A DNA stretch of 15,393 nt from PALSA-555 sp036521915 (GCA_036521915.1 DATDGU010000316.1:1-15393); one strand, 5' to 3'; counted from the stretch's first letter, positions 1 to 6,963 are shown. The notes: a model not told the origin generated them from the sequence alone. Made by a program: numbers and translations.

Positions 1-36
1 CGACGGCGCGGTGTCAGCCTGGCGTTAGCGTGCATC

Positions 37-100
37 AAAGCCTCCTGAGGGTGAGTGGATTGCTCAGCAGCTCCACCCTCCCTCGGAGGCTTTCTTTATT
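37..100 (+). terminator. Rho-independent terminator of a gene left of the window
   Basis: A perfect 9-bp stem (AAAGCCTCC at 37-45 with GGAGGCTTT at 85-93) encloses a second 7-bp stem (GAGGGTG 47-53 with CACCCTC 74-80). The outer stem is followed by a T-rich tail, CTTTATT, at 94-100. The T tract lies on the right, so it acts on rightward transcription, presumably of a gene ending before base 1. It is the only textbook intrinsic terminator in the window. Confidence 0.75.
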
Positions 101-320
101 GGCGGACCCCGGACGCGTCAACAACGTCCGTGGTCATCACAGCTAGACGAGGACTCGCAACTTGGAGCGTCGCGACTCGCGGTTCCAGAGATCGCGAGTC
201 AGTGCTTAGCGCGCGGTCATCTCGGTGCGGACGTGACCGCCGGTCGGGAGTGGGTGGGCATTCTCAGGGCAAATGCCGTCGGCACGCCATGGCCTCGGTG
301 GCCCGACGTGCGGGTCGAGA
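101..320. other. Intergenic, holds one dyad repeat
   Basis: No convincing gene is seen. Open frames here lack a ribosome binding site and have Arg/Ser-rich shadow composition. The only structured element is the 27-nt dyad at 174-200. A partial direct copy of its left arm (GACTCGC) lies at about 153-159. Confidence 0.5.
174..200. repeat. 27-nt dyad repeat, copy 1
   Basis: Arms GACTCGCG (174-181) and CGCGAGTC (193-200) are perfectly complementary around an 11-nt centre, GTTCCAGAGAT. It lies 120 nt beyond the stop codon of the leftward 75-aa gene. Seven such copies occur in the window, all intergenic. Confidence 0.8.
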
Positions 321-548
321 TCAACCGGCCGGACCGACCGGTTCATCGTTATCGCCGGTCATGGTCCGCTTGAACTGCCCGTGGCTGCTGTAGATGTCGA
401 CTCGTCCGGTGTTGAGTGTGATGGCGACCTCATCGCCTTCAACCTCGACACTTGTCGGTATAGCGCCGGGACGAATCGTTCTCCGGTACATGCCGCTGGA
501 CGCGTCGTAGAGGTCGACCTGGTCGTTCTCGATCCTGGTCTCGATCAT
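321..548 (-). CDS. Small beta-rich hypothetical protein (75 aa)
   Basis: ATG start at 548, preceded by GAGGGT about 7 nt upstream, a credible ribosome binding site. The 75-aa product has no signal peptide or membrane segment, so it is probably cytoplasmic. It contains an internal near-repeat: VDLYDASSGMYRRTI near residues 11-25 and VDIYSSHGQFKRTM near residues 49-62. These flank a strand-rich middle (SVEVEGDEVAITLNTG). The pattern resembles a single blade of a beta-propeller or a duplicated beta-hairpin. I recall short proteins of this style as annotated hypotheticals in several bacteria, but I know no function. It appears monocistronic: the neighbouring DUF899 gene lies over 300 nt upstream in the same direction, with a hairpin and a dyad between. 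Confidence 0.65.
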   Translation of the reverse strand: MIETRIENDQVDLYDASSGMYRRTIRPGAIPTSVEVEGDEVAITLNTGRVDIYSSHGQFKRTMTGDNDEPVGPAG

Positions 549-732
549 TGTTGGACCCTCTTAGGCGATCCGAGAAAGCGTCTCCGTCGGGCGATTGCCC
601 GGTGGACGCGGAGCCCTCTTGGGGATCCACTTGGCGGTGGCCAAAGGCCGGCTCAGCTACTACCCAAGGGTGGGCGTGATCGACCACCGTCCAAATAGCA
701 CCGTACACCTGTTCGGACCACAGATCCAGTTA

Positions 733-755
733 CCCGCGCACCCGTCTTGCGCGGG
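733..755. other. Perfect 8-bp hairpin
   Basis: CCCGCGCA (733-740) pairs with TGCGCGGG (748-755) around a 7-nt loop. There is no T tract on either side, so if it terminates transcription it would be as a GC-rich hairpin. It lies downstream of the DUF899 gene and upstream of the 75-aa gene on the minus strand. Confidence 0.4.
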
Positions 756-819
756 ACGATCCGCAACGCGCTGCGCACGCTCGCCCCGGGTCCTTCCCGA
801 TCGCCGAACAAGACGCGTT

Positions 820-846
820 GACTCGCGGTTCTATAGACCGCGAGTC
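820..846. repeat. 27-nt dyad repeat, copy 2
   Basis: Arms GACTCGCGG (820-828) and CCGCGAGTC (838-846). The stem extends one further pair, T819 with A847. The centre (830-837) is itself the palindrome TCTATAGA, making this the most symmetrical copy. It begins 29 nt beyond the stop codon of the DUF899 gene. Confidence 0.8.
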
Positions 847-875
847 ATACCGGGCAGTCGCGAGCGCCAGTGCCC

Positions 876-1598
876 TCAGCGATAGCTGTAGTCGTACTGG
901 TCGTGTCGGCGGTACCACAACATGTCGCCCTCGTCGCGGCCGAGCGGCGCCCGGTCGAGCCACTGCCACATCGTCCACAGCACATCCATGCCACGGGCGT
1001 AGGCCGAGTACGTGTGGTACACGACCCCGTCATCCAGAGCGAAGGCACTCATGCCCGGCTGTTCGCCCGACCACTCGCGCCAGGCGACGTTCAACTCCTC
1101 GAGCTCGGCTTGTCCCCGGTAGTTGTACTCAACGGGCGCGACCGCCGGGTCGATCGAGACGTGAAAGTCGTAGTTGAAGTCGGTGTGCCCCGACGACGCC
1201 CACGGAAAGCTCCAACCCATCCGGTCGCGGTAGGCGACCAGCTTGTCGAGCGGCGCCCGTGAGATCGCCGTGAACGCGACGCCGTGGTTCTGCAGGTGGA
1301 GATGGGTCTCGTCGAAGCCATCGGCGAGCCCCGAGCAGCTGGGACAACCCTCGTCCCAGTCGGGGTCGAACATGAAGTGGTACACGAGCAACTGGGTTCG
1401 ACCCTGGAAGAGGTCGGTGAGCGTGACTTCGCCGGCCTCGGTGTCGAAGAGGTAGTCCTTGTCAATCGGCACCCAGGGGAGCTCACGCCGACGGCGGGCG
1501 AGGTCGTCGCTCAGGCGGGTGAGCTGCTTCTCGGCCTTGAGCAGCTCGAGGCGGGCTGCAAGCCACTCGTCGCGGGTGCCGATGTGCCGATCGCTCAT
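876..1598 (-). CDS. DUF899 family thioredoxin-fold protein
   Basis: 240 aa, ATG at 1598 with a strong AGGAGG 7 nt upstream. It matches the DUF899 (thioredoxin/AhpC-like) family along its length. The family marks visible are ELPWVPIDKDYLFDT (about 39-53), LLVYHFMFDPDWDEGCPSC (about 70-88), AISRAPLDKL with YRDRMGWSFPW (about 111-131), FNYDFHVS, HTYSAYARGMD and the C-terminal LGRDEGDMLWYRRHDQY. The CPSC pair is the likely redox-active site if the protein is a thiol oxidoreductase, but no member's substrate is known to me. There is no signal peptide, so it is likely cytoplasmic. Length is normal for the family. It stands alone and is followed by a dyad repeat. Confidence 0.93.
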   Translation of the reverse strand: MSDRHIGTRDEWLAARLELLKAEKQLTRLSDDLARRRRELPWVPIDKDYLFDTEAGEVTLTDLFQGRTQLLVYHFMFDPDWDEGCPSCSGLADGFDETHLHLQNHGVAFTAISRAPLDKLVAYRDRMGWSFPWASSGHTDFNYDFHVSIDPAVAPVEYNYRGQAELEELNVAWREWSGEQPGMSAFALDDGVVYHTYSAYARGMDVLWTMWQWLDRAPLGRDEGDMLWYRRHDQYDYSYR

Positions 1599-1621
1599 GG
1601 CTTCTCCTCCTGTCGCCGGAC

Positions 1622-1823
1622 TTCCTTATACCCCGCGCGGCTCGCAGTACCCGATGGCTACCGGCTTCGTGCGGAGGGACGGGCGAAATGCCACCGTTGG
1701 TTCGGCGACCTGCTCTGGCTGCCTGGTCTCGTACCGAGGATCCCCGGCTCAATTTCGCCCGAGCCGGGCCGACAAGCGAGCCGGGAGCATTTCCGCGATT
1801 CGCGGTTTGAGAGACGGCGACTC
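1622..1823 (+). repeat. ~200-nt repeat element, copy B (inverted partner of 2410-2614)
   Basis: Read rightward, this stretch matches the reverse complement of 2410-2614 over its whole length. Shared blocks are TTCCTTATA / TTCTTATA; CCGATGGC / CTATGGC; GTGCGG; TGCCTGGT.TCG..CCGAGGA; GA..AGC.AGCCGGG; and finally the 27-nt dyad (1797-1823). It contains a perfect 8-bp hairpin (CCCGGCTC 1743-1750 with GAGCCGGG 1761-1768). The copies are 202 and 205 nt and diverged but clearly related. It lies between two divergently transcribed genes, so it also holds their promoters if these are separate. It could be a MITE-like element, a structured RNA or a gene remnant: an open frame beginning MAT..VRR.GR is shared by both copies. 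Confidence 0.7.
1797..1823. repeat. 27-nt dyad repeat, copy 3 (degenerate)
   Basis: GATTCGCGG (1797-1805) and GGCGACTC (1816-1823), with a TTTGAGAGAC centre. It keeps the 27-nt length but the arms are imperfect. It forms the right end of the ~200-nt repeat copy B. Confidence 0.55.
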
Positions 1824-1874
1824 GACTGGCCATAAGAGCAGGGCGGTTCGGCGGACAGGTACCCTGCCCTCCGC

Positions 1875-2339
1875 ATGTGGTGTCCGGTGTGCGGAAGCGA
1901 ATTTCAACCTGGCATCACTCGCTGCCCAGACGACAACGTGGACCTGGTCGCTGACGCTCCGGTCGGCCCGCTCCCGGGACTGCCTGACCGGGCACTCTCG
2001 TCAAGCTGGCCCTTCATAGAGACGTGGCAATTCCCACAAGATCCGGGTGAGGTCTTCGAGCACGTGGTTGAGGGAATGGCGGCGCTTCAGTGGCGTGTGA
2101 GGGCATCTGACGCGAACGACCGCGTCGTGGGCGGTTCGATCAGAAGCTCCCTCAGACACGTCGAGTCCGAGGATGTCGAAATCGAGGTAATCGCCCTGCC
2201 CGAAGGCGGCAGCTTGGTAAGGATTCGAGCCCAACCAATCTTGGGCCATGACATCGGAATGTGCCGCGCTGACGCGATGCGCCTCATCTCCGAACTCGAA
2301 CGGACGCTGGGCCCTTCACAGAGAGATCGATCGGAGTGA
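1875..2339 (+). CDS. Zinc-ribbon-like hypothetical protein (154 aa)
   Basis: ATG at 1875 with a poor ribosome binding site. The start is supported by the N-terminal ribbon beginning at once. Residues 3-20 look like a short zinc ribbon: C3-x2-C6, then C17. The usual fourth cysteine is replaced by Asp20 (CPDD), so metal binding may be lost or may use Asp. After a Pro-rich linker, residues about 42-148 form an alpha/beta domain (EVFEHVVEGMAALQWRV; DRVVGG; VEIEVIALPEGGSLVRIRAQP; DAMRLISELERTLG). It resembles small domains that measure a residue-by-residue deviation in actinobacterial hypothetical proteins; no function is assigned. There is no signal peptide. The gene is bracketed by two inverted copies of a ~200-nt repeat. 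Confidence 0.75.
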   Translation: MWCPVCGSEFQPGITRCPDDNVDLVADAPVGPLPGLPDRALSSSWPFIETWQFPQDPGEVFEHVVEGMAALQWRVRASDANDRVVGGSIRSSLRHVESEDVEIEVIALPEGGSLVRIRAQPILGHDIGMCRADAMRLISELERTLGPSQRDRSE

Positions 2340-2409
2340 GTTGGCCGAAACGGGGGCGAGGCTCGGACACGCCTCCGCCATTTGACCGCGGTCGCGAAGG
2401 ACCACTCGC

Positions 2410-2436
2410 GACTCGCGAGTTCACAGATCGCGAGTC
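2410..2436. repeat. 27-nt dyad repeat, copy 4
   Basis: Arms GACTCGCG (2410-2417) and CGCGAGTC (2429-2436). The stem extends outward to 11 bp (2407-2417 with 2429-2439). It forms the inner end of the ~200-nt repeat copy A and begins 70 nt after the zinc-ribbon gene's stop codon. Confidence 0.8.
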
Positions 2437-2614
2437 GCGGCTTCCCCCGGCTTGCTCATCGGAAGCCGGCTGAGCCGTAGTCGAGCGTGGCTCCTCGGCG
2501 CGAAACCAGGCACCTAGAACCGCTCGCTAGACCAGAGATCTGTTCGATCCGTCCTTTCCGCCGCACCAAAGCCGTGGCCATAGGGGACCTAGGAGTCGCG
2601 CGTATATATAAGAA
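2410..2614 (-). repeat. ~200-nt repeat element, copy A (inverted partner of 1622-1823)
   Basis: Read leftward from 2614, this gives the same ordered blocks as copy B: TTCTTATA, a CGCG.CTC run, CTATGGCCAC, GTGCGG, TGCCTGGTTTCGCGCCGAGGA (given with partner differences), GATGAGCAAGCCGGG and the 27-nt dyad. A GAGCC...GGCTC hairpin sits where copy B has its 8-bp hairpin, although the sequences differ. The left-reading strand is open for about 65 codons, like copy B. Copy A fills most of the 388-nt gap between the zinc-ribbon gene and the flavoprotein. Its outer end carries an alternating TATATATA (2603-2610) that could act as an AT-rich promoter segment for the gene to the right. Confidence 0.7.
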
Positions 2615-2727
2615 GCCGAAACAGGTTGCGGCCGCCCTGGTCCCCGCCGACACCGGGACCCAGGCTCGAACGGAGTTCGAGCAGGCCTGGTTGCGTCCGG
2701 ATCGTGTCGAGTTGAAGGCTGGGTCGA

Positions 2728-3654
2728 GTGATGACCGATCGTGTGTCCGACGTCATCGTGATCGGAGGCGGCTTGGCGGGCGTCGGCTGCGCGCTGGAGT
2801 GCTTCGACATCCAGCTCGACACCCTGCTCGTCGAATCCGACGCGGTCCTCGGCGGTCAGCTGCCCGAGGTGCTTCATTCGGTGCGCAACCTGGCGGCGGC
2901 GCAGTTCGCAAGCGGCGCGGACCTCCAACGCTCGTTGCAGGAGGCGGCCGGCATCCTCGGTGATCGAGTGCGACTCGCAGCCCCCGTCACGTCCGTCGAC
3001 CTCGACAGCCGATGGATCGACATCGGTGGCGATCGCCTACCGTTCCGATCACTCGTCGTGGCGACGGGCACCCGGGAGCAGTACCTGGCAGCGGCCCCGG
3101 ACGGCGCCTTCGGGGGCGACATCACCTACCAGCTCGAGACCGACCCACAGCACTTCGCTGGCTCGGTGGCGGCCGTGATCGGCGGGGGTGACAGCGCCGT
3201 CCTCGACGCGCTCGCCCTCGCCGCCGACGGCGCGACGGTGACGCTCATCCACCGTTCGCCCGCGCTGCACGCCAGAGATGACGTCCAGGAGCAGCTCCAC
3301 GCCGAGTCGCGGATCGACGACCTCCCCGGCTGGGAGCTGGACGCCGCCCGGGGATCCGACCGGCTCGAAGCGCTGGAGCTGGTCCAGCGCGAGTCCGGCG
3401 AACGGCGGACCCTGAGCGTGAACCGCCTCGTGGTGAAGATCGGGCGGACCCCGAGCACCGACTTCCTTGCCGGACAGCTCGAGCTGGACCGCGCGGGCGC
3501 GATCGTGGTCGACCGCGACCTGAACACCTCGTGCGCCGGCGTCTTCGCGGCCGGCGACATTGTCGTCGGCGCGTACCCGCGCGTCGCGGCGGCGCTCGGT
3601 CAGGGCTCGCTGGCCGCTCGGTCGGTGCTCCGCTACCTGCAGGGGCGCTCGTGA
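2728..3654 (+). CDS. TrxR-like NAD(P)/FAD flavoprotein without redox CxxC
   Basis: 308 aa from GTG 2728 (GAAGG 9 nt upstream). ATG 2731 is an equally possible start. Two Rossmann domains are seen: FAD site VIGGGLAGVG (11-20) with GGQL (42-45); NAD(P) site IGGGDSA (151-157) with HRS (175-177), the Arg favouring NADPH; the ATG of VVATGTR; and the C-terminal FAD signature GVFAAGDI (271-278). The PRVAAALGQG segment near 284 closes the family pattern. The CxxC that thioredoxin reductases carry near residue 135 is absent (GGDITYQLETDP). It therefore cannot pass electrons through a disulfide in the usual way and more likely resembles TrxR-type ferredoxin/flavodoxin-NADP reductases or an uncharacterised oxidoreductase. 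The stop overlaps the next gene's start, so the two are probably co-translated. Confidence 0.9.
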   Translation: MMTDRVSDVIVIGGGLAGVGCALECFDIQLDTLLVESDAVLGGQLPEVLHSVRNLAAAQFASGADLQRSLQEAAGILGDRVRLAAPVTSVDLDSRWIDIGGDRLPFRSLVVATGTREQYLAAAPDGAFGGDITYQLETDPQHFAGSVAAVIGGGDSAVLDALALAADGATVTLIHRSPALHARDDVQEQLHAESRIDDLPGWELDAARGSDRLEALELVQRESGERRTLSVNRLVVKIGRTPSTDFLAGQLELDRAGAIVVDRDLNTSCAGVFAAGDIVVGAYPRVAAALGQGSLAARSVLRYLQGRS

Positions 3655-4235
3655 GTGCCGGAACCGAGGGTGGTGCCGCCCCCGGACCGACGAGGGATCC
3701 CGCCCACGGCGGCGAGCTCCCGCCGGTCACCGCGGTGGTCGCCGAGTTCCGCGCGTCCATGGTCGAGGCCGACCCGCGCCGACCGAATGGGCTGCTCGGA
3801 GTCCTGCACGATCTCCATCAGACGAACCTCGAGCAGTGGAGCTGGGAGGACCGCGTCCGCAGCTGCGACGGTGATGATTCGGCGATCGCCGTGGCGAAGC
3901 GGGCGATCGACGGGCTCAACGCCCGCCGGCACGAGCTGGTCGAGGCGATCGACGCGGCAATCAACACAGCCGTCACCCAACAACCGGCTGCGACACCGTC
4001 CACCGAGAGCCCGGGCATGGCGTTCGACCGCCTGTCGGTCCTCGTCATCCGCATCCACCACACCGAGGCCGCGGTGGCCGGTGGCCATGACGCCACCGAC
4101 CTGCGGGCGCGCCTGCCGCTCCTCGAGACACAGGTTGCCGTGCTCGAGGAGGCAATCGAAGCCCTCCTCAGTGACATCCGGGCCGGAACCCGACGCTTCC
4201 TGCCCCACCAGAGCCTCAAGCTGTACAGGCCGTAG
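3651..4235 (+). CDS. DUF4254 domain protein
   Basis: 194 aa. I place the start at GTG 3651, which overlaps the flavoprotein stop (GTGA). A longer reading would add Arg-rich sequence inside the previous gene. DUF4254 hallmarks are LLGVLHDLHQTNLEQWSWEDRVR (in two parts: LHDLHQTNLEQW and EDRVR), then DDSAIAVAKRAIDGLNARRHELVEAID, and a later helical pair (RLSVLVIRIHHTEAAV; LETQVAVLEEAIEALLSDIRAG). The fold should be all-helical. The family has no established activity; from memory, members are often beside GT9 glycosyltransferases in Bacteroidota. Here a GT9 gene lies about 1.1 kb away on the opposite strand in a convergent arrangement, with only 15 nt between the two transcription units. No membrane segment or signal peptide. 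Confidence 0.88.
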   Translation: MSAGTEGGAAPGPTRDPAHGGELPPVTAVVAEFRASMVEADPRRPNGLLGVLHDLHQTNLEQWSWEDRVRSCDGDDSAIAVAKRAIDGLNARRHELVEAIDAAINTAVTQQPAATPSTESPGMAFDRLSVLVIRIHHTEAAVAGGHDATDLRARLPLLETQVAVLEEAIEALLSDIRAGTRRFLPHQSLKLYRP

Positions 4236-4250
4236 CGCCGCGACGGGGCG

Positions 4251-5369
4251 TTACGTGTGCTCGCGCGCGAGCTGGTCGAGCGCGGCCGTCGAGACGGCGC
4301 ACAGCTCGTAGCCGGCGCGATTGAAACCGTAGAGGACGTGGTCGTCGACCGCCGTGGCGTGGGCGATCCCGAGCGGGTGCGACGCGAGAGCCGTCGTGCG
4401 CGCGAGGAGGCCTCCGTCTCGTGTGCTGTGCAGCGCCAACGCGCCCGTCCGCTCGATTCCGCAGACGAGGTCGGGCGTGATCACGACGGCGGCACCGCCA
4501 GTGCCCCAGGCGAGGTCGTCGAAGCGCCCCTCGACGACGCGGCGCCCGTCCCGTGGGTCCAGGCCGGCGAAGCCCCCACCATGCAGCTGCTCCCAGTCGT
4601 AGTCGTCGACGCCGTCGGCCGGCTCGCTGCCCGCTGCCCACAGCAGCTGGCCATCCCAGAGGAGCGCCGCGGGCTGGAAGCCGACGGTCACCTCCCAGAC
4701 CGGCGCATCGAGCGATGTGACCGGGAAGAGCCCGACCCGGCGGACCGCGCCGACGGCCACGCGGGGACCGGCTGGCGTCGACACGGTCGCCAACGCGGTG
4801 ACGACGTCCCAGTCCTCGAGGCCGACGTCGACGTCGATGTCCGGTCCCGGGTCGGTGGTCAGCGGGCGCGAGACGATCACGCCGCCCGCGGCCTCTCGGC
4901 GGGGACGCGACCCGACGAGGCGATCACCGACCGCGACGGTGCGTTCGACGTCGTCAACGAATCGCGACGTCCACAATGGTTCGAGGGATGCGACGGTCCC
5001 CGACCCCGCGAGGTCGGCGGCCCGAAACGCGCGGAGCAGCCCGAGATGGTTCAGGACGACCACGATCGCCGCGCCGCGGATCTCGAGGATGGCGTGGACG
5101 TCGAGGTCGTACTGGGAGAGCTCGTCGTCGTCGGGGTAGCTCGTCTGGTCGAAGACCGCCTCGGGCTGGAACGATCGCGACGCGAAGACGACGTTGCGGC
5201 CGAGGTTGTTCCAGGCGCACTGCCGTCCCAGCGCCACGACCCGCCCGATCCCCGCGGGTTGGGAGTTCTCGACCCGACTGTCGGGGTAGGAGCCGAACAC
5301 GACGCCGGGCACGCCGCGCGGGTCGGGCCCGCCCCGCGACACCGCGTCCGCGCTCCCGGCTTCGGGCAT
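4251..5369 (-). CDS. Unknown cytoplasmic protein, possibly beta-propeller-like
   Basis: 372 aa from ATG 5369, whose first base is the last base of the glycosyltransferase stop (TGATG), so it is translationally coupled. An upstream extension to 5444 would lie inside the glycosyltransferase gene and is unlikely. No family is recognised. The sequence is rich in short hydrophobic strands alternating with turns: RVVALGRQCAWNNLGRN, AAIVVVLNHLGLLRAF, RTVAVGDRLVGSRP, PRVAVGAVRRVGLFPV, PAALLWDGQLLWAAG, DLVCGIERTGALALHSTRDGGLLA and HVLYGFNRAGYELCAV. This is compatible with a beta-propeller of irregular blades, but that is inference. No signal peptide or transmembrane helix. Its position as last gene of the queD-queC-GT9 operon suggests a role with those enzymes. 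Confidence 0.8.
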   Translation of the reverse strand: MPEAGSADAVSRGGPDPRGVPGVVFGSYPDSRVENSQPAGIGRVVALGRQCAWNNLGRNVVFASRSFQPEAVFDQTSYPDDDELSQYDLDVHAILEIRGAAIVVVLNHLGLLRAFRAADLAGSGTVASLEPLWTSRFVDDVERTVAVGDRLVGSRPRREAAGGVIVSRPLTTDPGPDIDVDVGLEDWDVVTALATVSTPAGPRVAVGAVRRVGLFPVTSLDAPVWEVTVGFQPAALLWDGQLLWAAGSEPADGVDDYDWEQLHGGGFAGLDPRDGRRVVEGRFDDLAWGTGGAAVVITPDLVCGIERTGALALHSTRDGGLLARTTALASHPLGIAHATAVDDHVLYGFNRAGYELCAVSTAALDQLAREHT

Positions 5370-6277
5370 CACCCGAGCTCCTCGAGTGCGGCGACGACCC
5401 GTTCGGGCGTGATCGAGTCCAGGCACGGGGTGCCCAGCGGACACGTCCGGACCGGCGGTCGAAATCCCCCCAGGCGCACTGAGGTGTTGTACGCCAGGTC
5501 TCGCTCCCGCTCGAGGCAGAGGTCCGCGCAGGCGTCCCCGACGACAACGCGGGCGTGGGGCCAGGGACGGAAGTACACCGGACGGTCACGACACAGCATC
5601 ACGGTCGGCGTGCCCTGCTGCACGGCGATGTGCGTCAGGCCGGTGTCGATGCCGACCACCGCTCGACAGCTGCTCAAGACATCGACCGTCGCGCCGGGTG
5701 TCGGCGACACGATCTCGGCGAGGCCCAGGTCGCGCAGTGCCGGGTTCGCGGTGGTGCGGACGACGACCCGGGGTTCATGACCGGACTCGCGCGCCCACTC
5801 GGCCACCGGCGCCCATCGCTCCGCCGCCCAGTGCTTGGTCGGGCCGTCGCTCTCGGTGACGAGGAGCACCTTGTCGTGGAGGTCCGAGCGTCGAGACGCG
5901 CGCAGGGGAACCGGGCGGGAGAAGTCGGCGTCGATGCCGAAGTCGACGCAGATTCGGCTCAGGATGTCGTTGATCGAGATCGGTCCGTAGGCCGCGTCGA
6001 ACTCGGGCGATCCCCACCAGTAGTCGCGTTGCAGCGGGTGGTCACGCAGATTGATGAAGCGGCCGCCGCAGTGAGCGGAGTCGAACGAGGCCTCGTCGAT
6101 CGAGCCCGCGAGCCCGTCGATGCGCTCGGCCAAGGCGGCCTGTGCCGGTGATCGTGCGACGAGCCACGTCTCGTGGGCGCCGTCTCGGTTCTTGGCCACG
6201 AGCGCCTGGATGGCCGGTAGCGAGACGACGAGGTCGCCGAGTCCCAGCGAGATCGGTGCCACGTACACACGGCTCAT
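5369..6277 (-). CDS. Glycosyltransferase family 9 (heptosyltransferase-like)
   Basis: 302 aa from ATG 6277, 14 nt after the queC stop; the ribosome binding site is weak (GAAGAGCG). A longer in-frame reading into queC is a shadow. Family GT9 marks: N-terminal GLGDLVVSLPAI (12-23, Asp15 at the position of the catalytic base), and the GT-B nucleotide-sugar signature VVGIDTGLTHIAVQQGTPTVML (208-228, shown by GIDTGLTH 209-216). The tail CPLGTPCLDSITPERV (279-294) also follows the family's Cys-rich end. GT9 enzymes usually transfer heptose from ADP-heptose to LPS core. An actinobacterium lacks LPS, so the acceptor here is unknown. No membrane segment, as usual for the family. Sits between queC and the unknown 372-aa protein in one operon. 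Confidence 0.9.
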   Translation of the reverse strand: MSRVYVAPISLGLGDLVVSLPAIQALVAKNRDGAHETWLVARSPAQAALAERIDGLAGSIDEASFDSAHCGGRFINLRDHPLQRDYWWGSPEFDAAYGPISINDILSRICVDFGIDADFSRPVPLRASRRSDLHDKVLLVTESDGPTKHWAAERWAPVAEWARESGHEPRVVVRTTANPALRDLGLAEIVSPTPGATVDVLSSCRAVVGIDTGLTHIAVQQGTPTVMLCRDRPVYFRPWPHARVVVGDACADLCLERERDLAYNTSVRLGGFRPPVRTCPLGTPCLDSITPERVVAALEELG

Positions 6278-6291
6278 GAGCCAGACGCTCT

Positions 6292-6963
6292 TCAGGCGGT
6301 GGCGTAGGCGGTGACGTCCTCGAGCGAGAGGTCCGAGAAGGCACGGCGTCGCTCGGCGCATTTGTTGCAGCGGCCGCAGTGCTGCTCGCCCTCGGGCTGG
6401 ATGCACGAGAACGTGTGCTGCAGCGGAAGTTCCCGACCGAGGTCCAGCACGTGGGCCTTGGTCAGCTCGGAGAACGGCGTCACGATCTCGAACGGCCAGT
6501 CCAAGCCCGTCTGCACGACCGACGCCAGCCCGGCGAAGAACGTCGCGCTGCTGTCGCTGAACGGATTGCCCTTCAGCGTGCCGAGGGCGATCGTCGAGAT
6601 GTCGTGGAGCGCGCACCACACGGCGGCCTTGGCGACGAGGAGGAGGTTCCGGCCGGGAAGGTAGACCGCGTCGTCGGGTGAGTCGGCGTCCGGGACGTCC
6701 GTGGCCGAGAGGCTCCAGTGAGCTCCATAGACGTCGGCGATCGGGAAGCCGAGGGTGACGAGTCCGCGGGCTGGCATCGTCTCCAGGAACCGGCGGAGAT
6801 GGGTCTCCTCGACCGCCTCCCAGGTCAGCCCGAAGCGGATGTAGATGGGTTGGACCGCGCGTCCTTGTCGGAGCAGCTCGCCGACCAGGATGGCGCTGTC
6901 GAGGCCACCGCTGGCCAGCACCGCGACCGTCGCGCGGTCAGTCGGCAGGCCGCCTGCGTTCAA
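6292..6963 (-). CDS. queC: QueC-family 7-cyano-7-deazaguanine synthase (divergent)
   Basis: 223 aa. Start TTG at 6963 overlaps the queD stop (TTGA), with GGTGAG just upstream. QueC converts 7-carboxy-7-deazaguanine and ammonia to preQ0 using ATP. Visible marks are the PP-loop SGGLDS (18-23), YLPGRN (101-106), the LTKAHV segment (168-172) and a complete zinc site C187-x8-C196-x2-C199-x2-C202. It departs from ordinary QueC: HLRRFLE and HWS segments in the first half, and LGTLKGNPFSDSS (127-139) where standard QueC has a GVNAVDYSGYPDC-type run. It is therefore best called a QueC-family member; exact substrate and product are inferred. The adjacent queD supports a 7-deazaguanine role. Confidence 0.88.
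   Translation of the reverse strand: MNAGGLPTDRATVAVLASGGLDSAILVGELLRQGRAVQPIYIRFGLTWEAVEETHLRRFLETMPARGLVTLGFPIADVYGAHWSLSATDVPDADSPDDAVYLPGRNLLLVAKAAVWCALHDISTIALGTLKGNPFSDSSATFFAGLASVVQTGLDWPFEIVTPFSELTKAHVLDLGRELPLQHTFSCIQPEGEQHCGRCNKCAERRRAFSDLSLEDVTAYATA

Larger units (their letters stand above)
549..875. other. Intergenic with hairpin and dyad
   Basis: No gene is supported between the start of the 75-aa gene and the stop of the DUF899 gene. It holds the 27-nt dyad at 820-846 and a separate 8-bp hairpin at 733-755. Any promoter of the 75-aa gene must lie here, but I do not see convincing -35/-10 boxes. Confidence 0.5.

Noticed and set aside
830..847. tRNA T-arm or tRNA gene
   Set aside because: The TTC.A..  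centre recalls a T loop, but stems are too long and no acceptor, D or anticodon arm can be built around any dyad copy.
2456..2653. 65-aa leftward protein in repeat copy A
   Set aside because: The frame is shared with copy B, but neither has a ribosome site and the sequence similarity extends beyond the possible start; treated as part of the repeat element, though a gene remnant remains possible.
4257..5780. 507-codon rightward open frame
   Set aside because: It is antisense to the 372-aa gene and part of GT9, has Arg/Asp/Val-rich shadow composition, no ribosome site and no recognisable motif.
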